Shown: positions 7,794 to 15,784 of the stretch, one piece after another
How positions within the stretch are numbered: position 1 is the stretch's first letter
Layout of the letters: every line of letters starts with the position of its first letter
NCBI GenBank assembly: GCA_905234205.1
Contig: CAJOGG010000003.1
Coordinates: 10,225 to 33,602 of the forward strand
Reading direction: 5' to 3'
Length of the DNA: 23,378 nucleotides
Source of the DNA: an uncultured Synergistales bacterium
Lineage (GTDB): Bacteria; Synergistota; Synergistia; Synergistales; Aminobacteriaceae
The notes under the pieces: generated by a model
Databases searched by the model: none
Told to the model about the DNA's origin: nothing
What the model saw: only the letters and a program-made list of their open reading frames with translations
Translations under genes and position numbers: made by a program

Positions 7794-8416
7794 GAAGCAC
7801 TGACAGTAGCAAGTGTGTATGCACAAATTACATTAGCTCCGGAATATTTGCAGGCTTGGGAAAATCTTGAAAGCGTTGCGCCAGTCGTACAGACGTCATC
7901 AATGATAGCTACTCTCAGGCCGTGAATATTTCTGGGAACTATAAACGCATCGGACTTAAGCTTGAGTCTTTCTTCAGCATTCAATCCCGCGCGACTCTTC
8001 ATATCATAAGCCCATTTAGCCTCGTTAAAAATATTTATCCTCCATATTTCGCTCATGCCTTTAGCAATTTCGTAAGCTTGATTATATGAACGCTCGCTGT
8101 TAATGTGAAGAGGAACGGGAACAAGATAATCGACGTTGCTTGGACGTGGGAAGAACTTCGCCATAGCTTGGCCCACTGGTTTACATAAAGCACGAACACC
8201 GGAATATTTGAATGCTGAAATAATTCTATTGATGTCAGTGTGATAGAAAGCTGTGGAATGAATAACAAGGCCTTCGAAATTTTTCGTGATAACTTCTTCC
8301 CAGAATAACGACTTGAGACAATCGGGACAAATTATTTTGCCGGGACGACCGCATATAGGACAGTTACAGGGCCAAAATAGATGCAGGAGAATTTCACAAA
8401 GCCTAGAGTAATTCAT
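7790..8416 (-). CDS. comF: ComF family phosphoribosyltransferase-like protein
   Basis: About 208 residues. The N-terminus carries two CxxC pairs (CPIC, CPDC) likely to bind zinc. The C-terminal half is a type I phosphoribosyltransferase fold with the PRPP-binding motif RVAIIDDVCTTGATLSRF. ComF proteins are needed for DNA uptake in naturally transformable bacteria, probably handling incoming single-stranded DNA at the cytoplasmic side together with helicase machinery; an actual transferase reaction is not established. I prefer ATG 8416 because AAGG (8426-8423) lies six bases upstream. ATG 8440 is in frame but lacks such a site and would overlap rnhA by 38 rather than 14 bases. It is the last gene of the DUF1015-EamA-DUF3084-rnhA-comF run. 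comEA and comEC are 4 kb away on the other strand. Confidence 0.85.
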   Translation of the reverse strand: MNYSRLCEILLHLFWPCNCPICGRPGKIICPDCLKSLFWEEVITKNFEGLVIHSTAFYHTDINRIISAFKYSGVRALCKPVGQAMAKFFPRPSNVDYLVPVPLHINSERSYNQAYEIAKGMSEIWRINIFNEAKWAYDMKSRAGLNAEERLKLKSDAFIVPRNIHGLRVAIIDDVCTTGATLSRFSQACKYSGANVICAYTLATVSAS

Positions 8417-8849
8417 CAATTGCCTTGTGCACAAGTTCATCGCAGCGGTTGTTTAATTTGTCGTCGGAATGTCCTTTAACATGATGCCAAGTTACCTTAT
8501 GAATCTTTGTGAGTGGAAGCAAAATTTTCCATAAATCGCTATTCAACACGGGGTCTTTACCTGAATTTTTCCAGCCGTTACGCTGCCAATTATCGATCCA
8601 TTTTTTAGCGAAAGTGTTCTGCAGATACGCCGAGTCAGTGTATAAATCAACGTCGCAGGGAGTTTTCAGAGCCTCTAGAGCTTTTATAGCTGCGGTTATT
8701 TCCATGCGGTTATTGGTAGTATCAGGTTCAACCCCGTAAATTTCGCGTGTAGCATTGTGTTCGGGAGAATGCAGTACAGCCGCCCAACCTCCTTTACCAG
8801 GATTAGGTGAAGCTCCTCCATCAGTGTAAATTATTACGTGCGGTTTCAT
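8403..8849 (-). CDS. rnhA: Ribonuclease HI
   Basis: The 148-residue enzyme cleaves the RNA strand of RNA-DNA hybrids (R-loops, primers). All four acidic metal-binding residues are present: D10 in YTDGGASPNPG, E50 in NNRMEITAA, D72 in LYTDSAY and D137 in NNRCDELV. The catalytic-loop histidine is H127 in VKGHSDD. Length and motif order match E. coli RNase HI, including the basic handle region (KKWIDNWQRNGWKNSGKDPV). The start ATG 8849 lies two bases after the stop codon of the DUF3084 gene, showing tight co-transcription. Confidence 0.96.
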   Translation of the reverse strand: MKPHVIIYTDGGASPNPGKGGWAAVLHSPEHNATREIYGVEPDTTNNRMEITAAIKALEALKTPCDVDLYTDSAYLQNTFAKKWIDNWQRNGWKNSGKDPVLNSDLWKILLPLTKIHKVTWHHVKGHSDDKLNNRCDELVHKAIDELL

Positions 8850-8851
8850 TT

Positions 8852-9958
8852 CTACTCCTCAAAAATTATGTCAATCACTACAGGGCCTTCTGTGTAAATA
8901 TCTCCTGATGCAATGGCGTTTATTATAACAGGCGCATTTATTCGGCCAAGCTCTTCAACCGCGTTAAAAAACGCTTCCCCGTCAAGAGTGCCTATATTAT
9001 TTGTGGCAGGATCAGGCAAAATTCCATCGTTTATGGCTTTATTGCGCAAGTCCCTCAAGAACACGTGTAAAATTTCCTCGGAAGTTCTATCGTCGTCGTT
9101 CATGAAAAATTTTCTATATACTGCTTCACCGTTATGATATGTCAATATACTTGGCCCATTTTGTAGCCTTATCATGATTCGCAGATTTTCTCCCACCGTA
9201 TAATTTTCCCCGGACAATGCGCGAACATATTGCCTTTCGTCAGAACTTACTAGCTCGTCAATCAATTTCGCCTCAATCTCTGAATCAAACTCAATCGGAA
9301 TATCTCGCAATCTCGTAAATGCTTGGTCAGAAATTTTTGCTAACACGTTCAATCTCACCTGCTGCTTCAGAGTGTTTAGGCCCTGTGTAATTTCCTCTCT
9401 CGTCAATCCTGGCTCAAAAGCTTTTTGTCCGAGTAACACATTAGCACTCAATGCTATAGCCTCACTTCTTAATGCCTTGAGATCGTGTTTTAATTGCTCT
9501 GACTCGTCACGCATAATTCGTAATGATGCTTCAAGTTCATGTTTCTCTTGTTCGAGTAAAATTTGTTCATTGCGCATAGAATTTAGCTCAAAACTCGTTA
9601 AATCAAGACTCGCTGATGCTTCGGCCAAACTTACTCTCATTTGTGAAGTATCCTCTTCGCTGCGATTCAGTTGGAATTGTAAATCATACATTTGCTGACG
9701 TAACATCTTCATTCCGAATAAAGCTGTCCTGACGTCTTGCGAGATCGTTGACATTACCGTAAGAATCCCTAATGCGATTAATGCTCCTGTCATTGCCGTG
9801 ATTAATTTGCTTGTATGCTTGGGACGTAAACCAAAGAGTGATATACGTTTCTTGCCATATTTTGAGCCTATCGAATCGCCCAACACCGACAAAGCTGCAG
9901 AACCTAAAATCAACGAGAGTATTAATAGCCAGTTAGTACCCGAAAGAAACGCGCGCAA
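8852..9958 (-). CDS. DUF3084 membrane-anchored coiled-coil protein
   Basis: The 368-residue protein has the DUF3084 N-terminus: helix 1 (about residues 9-27), the basic loop GDSIGSKYGKKRISLFGLRPKHTSKL with the family signature, and helix 2 (about 51-71), then SQDVRTALFGM. A long coiled coil follows (about 83-172, heptad-like, Glu/Leu rich), then a mixed alpha/beta C-terminal domain that ends TEGPVVIDIIFEE. DUF3084 proteins occur in cyanobacteria, Synergistota and related groups; their role is unknown, and the architecture suggests an inner-membrane scaffold. The start is TTG 9958: an in-frame TGA lies just upstream, which is also the stop of the EamA gene, and AAGGAG sits 10 bases before it. 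Helix and coiled-coil boundaries are estimates by eye. Confidence 0.85.
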   Translation of the reverse strand: MRAFLSGTNWLLILSLILGSAALSVLGDSIGSKYGKKRISLFGLRPKHTSKLITAMTGALIALGILTVMSTISQDVRTALFGMKMLRQQMYDLQFQLNRSEEDTSQMRVSLAEASASLDLTSFELNSMRNEQILLEQEKHELEASLRIMRDESEQLKHDLKALRSEAIALSANVLLGQKAFEPGLTREEITQGLNTLKQQVRLNVLAKISDQAFTRLRDIPIEFDSEIEAKLIDELVSSDERQYVRALSGENYTVGENLRIMIRLQNGPSILTYHNGEAVYRKFFMNDDDRTSEEILHVFLRDLRNKAINDGILPDPATNNIGTLDGEAFFNAVEELGRINAPVIINAIASGDIYTEGPVVIDIIFEE

Positions 9959-9964
9959 AAATTT

Positions 9965-10828
9965 TCAGCTCCTTTTGTGTATGTGAATGAAGGGTTCAAG
10001 TTCAGCTATCAACACCGCCGCAAATATCAACGCACAACCTATCCCCATTCGTAGCGTGATTTTTTCTCCCAGCAACAAAACGCTGCTCAACAGCCCAAAC
10101 ACTGATTCAAGACTCATGATTATCGTAGCTCTAGCTGGCTTGACATATTTTTGTGCACAGATTTGAATCATGTAACAACCAAACGTGCATAAAATTATCG
10201 TGAACAATAATTCCGGGAGGCTCTCGCGATTTATTAACTCCGGCCGAGTCTCAAACAATAGCGAACTAACAAAGGCAAACCACGCAAAAGATAAGAACTC
10301 CGTGAAGCTCAAGACTATAGGATCGAAATTTTTTGTATATTTCTCTATCGCTATGACCTGTATTGCAAACATGAACGCACATATCACCGTTAATAAATCC
10401 CCAACGTTAAACGTACCTGACATTTCGTCGCCTGTAAGCAAGAACATTCCACCAACGCACATACAAGCCGCTAACAATGTAATCCAGCCGGGGAAAATTT
10501 TTCGTAGCAGCCATATTATCAACGGCACCATTAGTACGTAAGTAGCAGAGATAAAAGCCGAACGTCCTCCGCCAATATAACGCAAGCCCACTGTCTGTGT
10601 AGCTATAGCGACGAACAACAATAAGCCCAAAATTGTTCCACTCTTGAAAACTTTCCTGAAAGACTCGTGAATCCTTCTGTAAAAGAATACGTACACCAAT
10701 ATTGACGCTACAGAGAACCTCAAGAATAAAAGCCAGCATGCAGGATAAACTCCCACAAGTATTTTCATGGAAACAAAACTGACTCCCCAGAAGAAAGCAC
10801 AATAGAGTAAACCTAAATCAGCAAGCAT
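9965..10828 (-). CDS. EamA/DMT-superfamily transporter
   Basis: The 287-residue protein is almost wholly hydrophobic, with about ten membrane helices in two similar halves as in drug/metabolite transporters. Family hallmarks are the WGVSFVSMKI start, RFSVASILV after helix 2, the ALRYIGGG-like loop (VGLRYIGGGRSAFIS) ending half one, and KPARATIIMSLESVFGLLSSVLLLGEKIT in half two. Such proteins export or exchange small metabolites such as amino acids, purines or sugars; the substrate cannot be read from sequence. The start ATG 10828 overlaps the DUF1015 stop codon as TAATG and has AGGAG nine bases upstream, so translation is coupled. Confidence 0.9.
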   Translation of the reverse strand: MLADLGLLYCAFFWGVSFVSMKILVGVYPACWLLFLRFSVASILVYVFFYRRIHESFRKVFKSGTILGLLLFVAIATQTVGLRYIGGGRSAFISATYVLMVPLIIWLLRKIFPGWITLLAACMCVGGMFLLTGDEMSGTFNVGDLLTVICAFMFAIQVIAIEKYTKNFDPIVLSFTEFLSFAWFAFVSSLLFETRPELINRESLPELLFTIILCTFGCYMIQICAQKYVKPARATIIMSLESVFGLLSSVLLLGEKITLRMGIGCALIFAAVLIAELEPFIHIHKRS

Positions 10829-12027
10829 TACTTAATTCTCCTAGCCTCAAGATAATAGCGTTTCTCTTGTGCATGACCCATTGAGAAAGTTTTTCGCGGC
10901 ATCACTCCATTTTTGGATATAACACTGAAAAAATCGCGCTTTGCATTCTCATCAAACGGCGGCATCTCTAATCCAACGCAATTTTCTGCGCTCGATAATT
11001 CTTTCAACGCGTCAGTGTCATGTATGTAATCTATCTCGTAATTTTTATCATCAAGAAATTTTTGCAGAACTATCAACGCTGAAGCACCCTTTGCTTTTGC
11101 TATATGCAACGTTCCTTCTTTGTCTTGAGAGTAAAAGTTTATCGGCCAAGAGTTTTTAGCGTTCACCCAACCATTTACGCATATATTGTTCTTGATAGCC
11201 GTGATTAGCTCCGCGGGATTTACATTTTTGACTATCCTGTGAATAGGCTCGAACTTCAAAGCGTCGTCGTAAATATTTTCAAGCTCAACCATTGCATAAC
11301 GTGAAGTGAAGCCTTCTTCATAACAAGCTTTTGCGGAGGCCAAAGAATGATTTCCATCACCAACAGCGAATAACACAGAGAGAGCTCTTGATTTACGCCT
11401 AATATATTGCTCTAGCCTCATTGTTAAAGCTCGTGCACTTTCTCCACTTACTAACCAGCCTTGAATCTTTCCGCCGCCTAACATTAAATCGAAGCTATAA
11501 ATTTTCTTCATGCTGTGTTTCGAGATCGTGAGAGGTTCAATTAATTCTTTGCGTTCGTCATCACATAGCAATATCACGTGCGAAAGTTCTATGGCAGCAT
11601 TTTCTCGAACGGCTTTACGCGGAGGGATTCGTTCTGTTACAGTCTGTTCTGTAGCTCTGATTTTAGAAGTGCTTCCAGGATTGTAATCGTATTGTTCAAG
11701 GTCAATAGCTCCCACTATTCCACGCCTGATAGATCCGTCCAGCAAAGTTCGCTCAACATACACGTAAGAATTTTTGTATTCAGTGAAAATATTATGCTCA
11801 AGATAGTCATTCATCGTAGAATTTATCTGTGCAATTTTCTGCGCGTCAGCGTCATTTAACAAAGCTTCAGGGAGAATCAAATTATATGCTGAAGGTGAAT
11901 AACTAGTATAATCGCTGACCTTTTCCCAATAATCCGGCTGTGAAGTAAATTGATCGCAAGCTATTACCGCCCATTTAGACATATCATCAACATTGGGCAA
12001 TAATAAATTTGTAGGTCCGAATATAAT
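10828..12027 (-). CDS. DUF1015 family protein, probable ATT start
   Basis: DUF1015 signatures are strong: WAVIACDQFTSQPDYW near the start, YVYVERTL.DGS.RRGIVGAIDLEQYDY, the IRATEQTVTERIPPR block, and GDGNHSLASAKACYE. The function of the family is unknown; it often sits beside serine or phosphoserine metabolism genes, but not here. The first ATG/GTG/TTG in frame (TTG 12000) lies inside the conserved N-terminus, since homologs have a leader like IFGP-x-LLLP before the WAVIACDQ block. That leader is present in frame (codons 12027-12001), and GAAAGGA (12041-12035) is seven bases before ATT 12027, with a TGA at 12033. I therefore take ATT as the probable start. The gene is preceded by a clear promoter and heads the operon. 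Confidence 0.85.
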   Translation of the reverse strand: MIFGPTNLLLPNVDDMSKWAVIACDQFTSQPDYWEKVSDYTSYSPSAYNLILPEALLNDADAQKIAQINSTMNDYLEHNIFTEYKNSYVYVERTLLDGSIRRGIVGAIDLEQYDYNPGSTSKIRATEQTVTERIPPRKAVRENAAIELSHVILLCDDERKELIEPLTISKHSMKKIYSFDLMLGGGKIQGWLVSGESARALTMRLEQYIRRKSRALSVLFAVGDGNHSLASAKACYEEGFTSRYAMVELENIYDDALKFEPIHRIVKNVNPAELITAIKNNICVNGWVNAKNSWPINFYSQDKEGTLHIAKAKGASALIVLQKFLDDKNYEIDYIHDTDALKELSSAENCVGLEMPPFDENAKRDFFSVISKNGVMPRKTFSMGHAQEKRYYLEARRIK

Positions 12028-12059
12028 TTGTCAGTCCTTTCATTAAAAGTCTGCTGTTA

Positions 12060-12088
12060 ATTTTAGGCGTGGGATTGGTAAGCGTCAA
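12060..12088 (-). promoter_or_regulatory. Sigma70 promoter of the DUF1015-to-comF operon
   Basis: On the minus strand TTGACG (12088-12083; five of six matches to the -35 consensus) is followed after exactly 17 bases by TAAAAT (12065-12060; five of six to the -10). Transcription would start near 12053, ahead of the GAAAGGA ribosome site at 12041-12035. This is the best-formed promoter in the window. Confidence 0.75.
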
Positions 12089-12116
12089 TTTGTGAGAATA
12101 CTATATGCGCTATAAT
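12089..12116 (+). promoter_or_regulatory. Probable comEA-comEC promoter
   Basis: A perfect TATAAT at 12111-12116 is preceded by TTTGTGA (12089-12095) as a weak -35 with 15-16 bases of spacing. It is 30 bases upstream of the comEA start. Its -35 abuts the -35 of the divergent minus-strand promoter, so the two probably compete for polymerase. Confidence 0.5.
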
Positions 12117-12145
12117 TCAGTAAAATTTTTCAGGAGATATTAATC

Positions 12146-12814
12146 ATGCGTAAGAGTTCCATAATCACTATAGGCGTTATGTTGTTCTTGATAACGGGAA
12201 TGGCCGCAAAATTTTTTGTTCCCAACACTAAACCCGAAGTCCGTGAAGTTGTTTCGCAAGCTCCGGTTGTTGAAGCTCCTGTTCCTGTCAAAGAGCCTGA
12301 CCCAGTTCCCAAAATCACAGATATATTCGTTTACGTTACAGGTGAAGTTAATAAACCAGGTGTGTATAAACTTTCAAGCGACGCTAGAATCTTTCAAGCT
12401 ATCGAAATGGCTGGAGGTTTTACTGCAAAGGCTGACCAAGCGTCAATAAACTTGGCTGAACATATGATTGATGGACTTCAACTTGATGTTATGCCAAAGG
12501 GTAGGAAAATTTCTCAAGCTCAACGTGCAAAAACTCCTCCACGCACAAACAATCTTGCTCCTGTGAAAATCATTCAAGCTAATCCGCCAAAAGTTTCAGC
12601 CTCATCAACAAAGCAAACCGGCCAAGTAGACATAAACAACGCTTCAGAACAAGAGCTTACACAATTAAAAGGCGTTGGCCCGGCTATAGCTAAACGAATA
12701 ATCGAATACAGAAATGCTCACGGAAGATTCTCGAAGCCTGATGATTTATTAGGAGTTCGGGGTATTGGCGAAAAGACTCTCGAGAAAATGCGCGCGCAAA
12801 TATTAATTAGGTAA
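12146..12814 (+). CDS. comEA: ComEA-type DNA-binding competence protein
   Basis: This 222-residue exported DNA receptor has an N-terminal membrane anchor (about residues 5-25), a Pro/Val-rich linker, an SLBB domain (about 59-118: VYVTGEVNKPGVYKLSSDARIFQAIEMAGG), a second basic linker, and a C-terminal helix-hairpin-helix DNA-binding domain (about 161-222: VDINNASEQELTQLKGVGPAIAKRI, then GIGEKTLEKM). In transformable bacteria ComEA binds double-stranded DNA outside the cytoplasmic membrane and feeds it to the ComEC channel. The gene directly abuts comEC (TAA then ATG with no gap). The start ATG 12146 has AGGAG at 12132-12136. The domain order is the usual one for the Gram-positive-like and Synergistota forms. 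Confidence 0.93.
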   Translation: MRKSSIITIGVMLFLITGMAAKFFVPNTKPEVREVVSQAPVVEAPVPVKEPDPVPKITDIFVYVTGEVNKPGVYKLSSDARIFQAIEMAGGFTAKADQASINLAEHMIDGLQLDVMPKGRKISQAQRAKTPPRTNNLAPVKIIQANPPKVSASSTKQTGQVDINNASEQELTQLKGVGPAIAKRIIEYRNAHGRFSKPDDLLGVRGIGEKTLEKMRAQILIR

Positions 12815-14281
12815 ATGGAAATTTTACGACGTTCTCCTATGTTGGGAGTGTTGATAGCTCTCGTAGCTGGCTTGGCTCTCTATGACAAATTAGGGGCGTT
12901 AGCTTTTGTCGCGGGAGTGCCTGTGATTCTGACTGGGATAATGTTTTGTTCGTACGAATTTGATTTACCAGAACAATGGCGAGTCTTAATGGTGGCTATT
13001 ATATTCGCGGTGTTATGCTCGTTAAGAATCTATCATGAACTCTCTAAGCCTGAGCCAGAAATTTCGCACTTCAATAACGAATCAGCGACAGTAAATCTAG
13101 TACGAGAATGGGGACGAAATTATGCGGCGTTAATTGACACGGATAAGCACGGACGCTTTGTAGCACGATTACAATTTAACGAACTCCCTGAAGGTTCACG
13201 AATAAAATTTGACGGTTACACGAGAAACTTCAGGCGCGCGAAAAATTTGGGAGAATTTGACGAGGGACGTTACTGGAAAGCTAGAGGCGCAACTTCATGG
13301 ATAAACATGAGCAATATACAAACACTTCCAGCCAAATTCAGTTTGCCACGAGTCCGCAATAAACTTTCGCGAGCTTTATCAATATACATGCCTGAATTAA
13401 CCGGACAATATTTGAAGGCGGCCTGGCTTGGACAACATACACGAGAGCTTGACGAGAAGCACAGACGTTGGGGAACGAGTCATTTACTTGCTGTTTCGGG
13501 ATTTCATGTTGCTATAGTGATTTTATGCACGAGATATTTATTCGGGCGTAAGAATATTTTGCTACTGGCGTTGATTTTGTGGAGCTATATTATTTTGACT
13601 GGAGCATCAGCTAGTGCAATGCGTGCGGGCTTAATGATACAAACGGGATTATTTGCGCATGTTCTTGGCCGTAGAATTAATGGCGTTAATAGCGTTAGTG
13701 TTGCGGCTGTGATTTTGCTGCTTTATCGTCCGTACTTGTTTTGGGATATTGGCTGGCGGTTGTCAGTATCTGCTGCGTTGGCTATGACTGCAATGCCCGG
13801 AAGAAATTCAGAATGGTTCTTTGAAGTCCGCGTTACCCGCGAAAGAGTTTTACGCTTGATTGTGCTATGGTTAATCGTTAGCCCTACGGTGTTTCTCGTA
13901 ACATTTCCACAAGTCGCTCACACTTTTAAGAGCGTCCCGGCCGTCGGGATATTCTTGAATCTGTTTGCCCCGTTTTATTTCTCTATGACGTTCATGATAG
14001 CGTCAGTTGTTGCGGCGTTGAGAATGATACAAATTCCATTTTCGCAAACCTTAATCGAAGCAGTTGATGGAGTATTTTTATTATGGGAAAAATTCGCGGA
14101 CATTTCAGCCAATATAATTAGCTATGCCGTTCGTGATAACTCGTTTAGTTTAATTCCTGTGTCATGGTTTGGAGTCGGAGCGCTGATTTTGCTGCTGTGT
14201 ACGTACATGAAATTTTCAGCATCCCGGACTCTGATTCTGATGACATGTATAAGCCTCGCGGCGTTTATGCTCTTTCTTTGA
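12815..14281 (+). CDS. comEC: ComEC/Rec2 DNA-uptake channel, lacking the metallo-beta-lactamase domain
   Basis: The 488-residue multi-spanning membrane protein has N-terminal helices, a soluble segment at about 80-170 resembling the ComEC N-terminal OB-like domain (EFDEGRYWKARGATSWI), then the competence domain with TSHLLAVSGFHVAIV (about 226-240), the family hallmark, followed by about eight helices. It moves single-stranded DNA across the cytoplasmic membrane during transformation. B. subtilis ComEC continues into a metallo-beta-lactamase-like domain, giving about 770 residues; here the protein ends with a hydrophobic helix and no HxHxDH motif. The natural stop overlaps the convergent aminotransferase gene by 17 bases, with no beta-lactamase remnant beyond it, so this appears to be a genuine short form. 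The start directly follows the comEA stop. Confidence 0.9.
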   Translation: MEILRRSPMLGVLIALVAGLALYDKLGALAFVAGVPVILTGIMFCSYEFDLPEQWRVLMVAIIFAVLCSLRIYHELSKPEPEISHFNNESATVNLVREWGRNYAALIDTDKHGRFVARLQFNELPEGSRIKFDGYTRNFRRAKNLGEFDEGRYWKARGATSWINMSNIQTLPAKFSLPRVRNKLSRALSIYMPELTGQYLKAAWLGQHTRELDEKHRRWGTSHLLAVSGFHVAIVILCTRYLFGRKNILLLALILWSYIILTGASASAMRAGLMIQTGLFAHVLGRRINGVNSVSVAAVILLLYRPYLFWDIGWRLSVSAALAMTAMPGRNSEWFFEVRVTRERVLRLIVLWLIVSPTVFLVTFPQVAHTFKSVPAVGIFLNLFAPFYFSMTFMIASVVAALRMIQIPFSQTLIEAVDGVFLLWEKFADISANIISYAVRDNSFSLIPVSWFGVGALILLLCTYMKFSASRTLILMTCISLAAFMLFL

Positions 14282-15356
14282 TGACTTCGCGTATGACATT
14301 CATTCCATTTTTCACTAGCTCATAATCTGCTTGGTTCCCCATATGTCCAATCCTGAAGACTTTACCAGCTAATACCCCATAATTTCCCCCGATCGCTAGG
14401 CCTCTTTCGCGTAAGGCACTGTCAAATTCCTTCCACGTAAAATTTTCCGGTACGTAAAAGGCCGTAACAGTTGGTGAGGAGAAATATTCACTCTTCGGAA
14501 AAAGTTTCAAGCCCATTTCTTGCCCAAAGTCTCTACATAATTTTGCGACCTCTGAATGACGCGCATAAACCTTTTCGGGAGTCTCGTTCATGATTCGCGA
14601 TAACGATATATTAAGAGCTTTCATTGAATGCCAATCGTGAGTATAAGGCATGTAGTGAATTTCTGGGACGTCCTCCCAATCTTTGTAAGCTTCATAGCCT
14701 GAATAATTCACGCTCTTGATAACCTCCCAAGCTCTTTGTGAAATACTTGAGATTGAAAGAGAAGGTGTGAGCGATAAACATTTTTGACTCCCCAATAATC
14801 CAACGTCAATATTACAGGCGTCAACATCGAGATCGACTCCTCCAACGCTGGATACGAAATCAACGACAAACAACGCGCCCAACTCGTGAGCTATTGCGCC
14901 AATCTCTGCAAGGTTTGTTGTGAGAGTCCCTGAAGGTGTCTCGCAATGTACCGCTGTAATGACTTTGGGACGAAAATTTTTAGCGTGGTCGTAAACTTTT
15001 TGAGCGTCCGGTATTTCGTCGTAAGGGACCTCGCAGACTCCAGCATTGACTCCAAAAGCTCGCGCCATTTCAGCAAAACCAGTCCCAAATAATCCTGATG
15101 ATACAGCCAACATTTTTTCATTCTGCTTCAACGTACATTTCAGAGCCGCCCATAAAATTGACATAGCCTCACCGGAGGTTATTACGATTTTATTGCGAGT
15201 GTGCAAAAGTTTCTGGGTTAAAGTTTGATTCTCGTGATACAGCGTAAAAAACTCGTCTTCTAAATCCGAACTTGCGTAATCAATTTTCCAAGCGTCACGA
15301 ATTTCCGTGGGTACACTAACAGGCCCAGGGATTAATCCGATTTTGTAACGTTCCAT
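14265..15356 (-). CDS. Class V PLP-dependent aminotransferase (alanine-glyoxylate / serine-pyruvate type)
   Basis: The 363-residue fold-type I enzyme has the N-terminal GLIPGPVSVP motif typical of the alanine-glyoxylate/serine aminotransferase group, TSGEAMSILWAAL (about 60-72) contacting the cofactor phosphate, HCETPSGTLT (137-146), the cofactor-ring Asp in VVDFVSSVGG (D166), and the Schiff-base lysine in LLGSQKCLS (K192). A C-terminal GxGN-like segment (LAIGGNYGVLAGKVFRIGHMG) ends in the conserved arginine region that binds the substrate carboxylate. The family transfers amino groups between Ala or Ser and glyoxylate or pyruvate, and some members are annotated as purine catabolism or hydrogenase-linked subunits; the exact substrates are not readable. 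It overlaps the upstream small gene by 25 bases and the convergent comEC by 17. Confidence 0.9.
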   Translation of the reverse strand: MERYKIGLIPGPVSVPTEIRDAWKIDYASSDLEDEFFTLYHENQTLTQKLLHTRNKIVITSGEAMSILWAALKCTLKQNEKMLAVSSGLFGTGFAEMARAFGVNAGVCEVPYDEIPDAQKVYDHAKNFRPKVITAVHCETPSGTLTTNLAEIGAIAHELGALFVVDFVSSVGGVDLDVDACNIDVGLLGSQKCLSLTPSLSISSISQRAWEVIKSVNYSGYEAYKDWEDVPEIHYMPYTHDWHSMKALNISLSRIMNETPEKVYARHSEVAKLCRDFGQEMGLKLFPKSEYFSSPTVTAFYVPENFTWKEFDSALRERGLAIGGNYGVLAGKVFRIGHMGNQADYELVKNGMNVIREVIKERA

Positions 15357-15784
15357 TGCTGCGATAATATCTCCTCTGCAAAATTTATGATCTCGTCGTG
15401 ACTTAACGAGGCACTCTCTATTGTGAGTATGGTATTATCGTCAACGTTGATTGCTAAGACAAGCGGCATAAATGATTGACTCTCTATAATTGCTTTTCTA
15501 CCTGAAACTTTCAGAACTTCATAACCCGAATCACTTGGCATTAAACCTTTTGAGGCATTAACTTTTTCTGGCACATAAAGAGCTCCAGTTCCTACGCCTT
15601 GAGTGATAATTACTTGCAGAGTTCCTGCCGGGGCTTCATGTTCATAATCACGATAAATAACTTGGCCAAGGTCTTGTGAATTAGCATCAAGAACAAGCCT
15701 AGTGATATATTCGTTGACTAGTCGCCAATTGTTTACATGAAAGCTCAATGCCAGAAGCAATAACGTTATGAATCTTCGTGACAT
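15332..15784 (-). CDS. Small exported protein of unknown function
   Basis: I do not recognise this family with confidence. From ATG 15784 it has about 150 residues: a short basic start, a hydrophobic signal or anchor segment (ITLLLLALSF), then a beta-rich domain. The C-terminal part (YEVLKVSGRKAIIESQS ... ILTIESASLSHDEIINFAEEIL) vaguely recalls DUF4367-type domains, in which strands precede a final helix, but this is only an impression. The upstream in-frame ATG 15805 would add seven residues; I prefer 15784 because AGGA lies nine bases before it. It sits in a coupled run DUF4416 - this gene - aminotransferase, overlapping both neighbours. Confidence 0.65.
   Translation of the reverse strand: MSRRFITLLLLALSFHVNNWRLVNEYITRLVLDANSQDLGQVIYRDYEHEAPAGTLQVIITQGVGTGALYVPEKVNASKGLMPSDSGYEVLKVSGRKAIIESQSFMPLVLAINVDDNTILTIESASLSHDEIINFAEEILSQQWNVTKSD

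Noticed and set aside
10407-10802. A 131-codon frame on the minus strand within the EamA gene
   Set aside because: It is the same strand in another frame; its product has no recognisable domain while the EamA frame is clearly the real gene.
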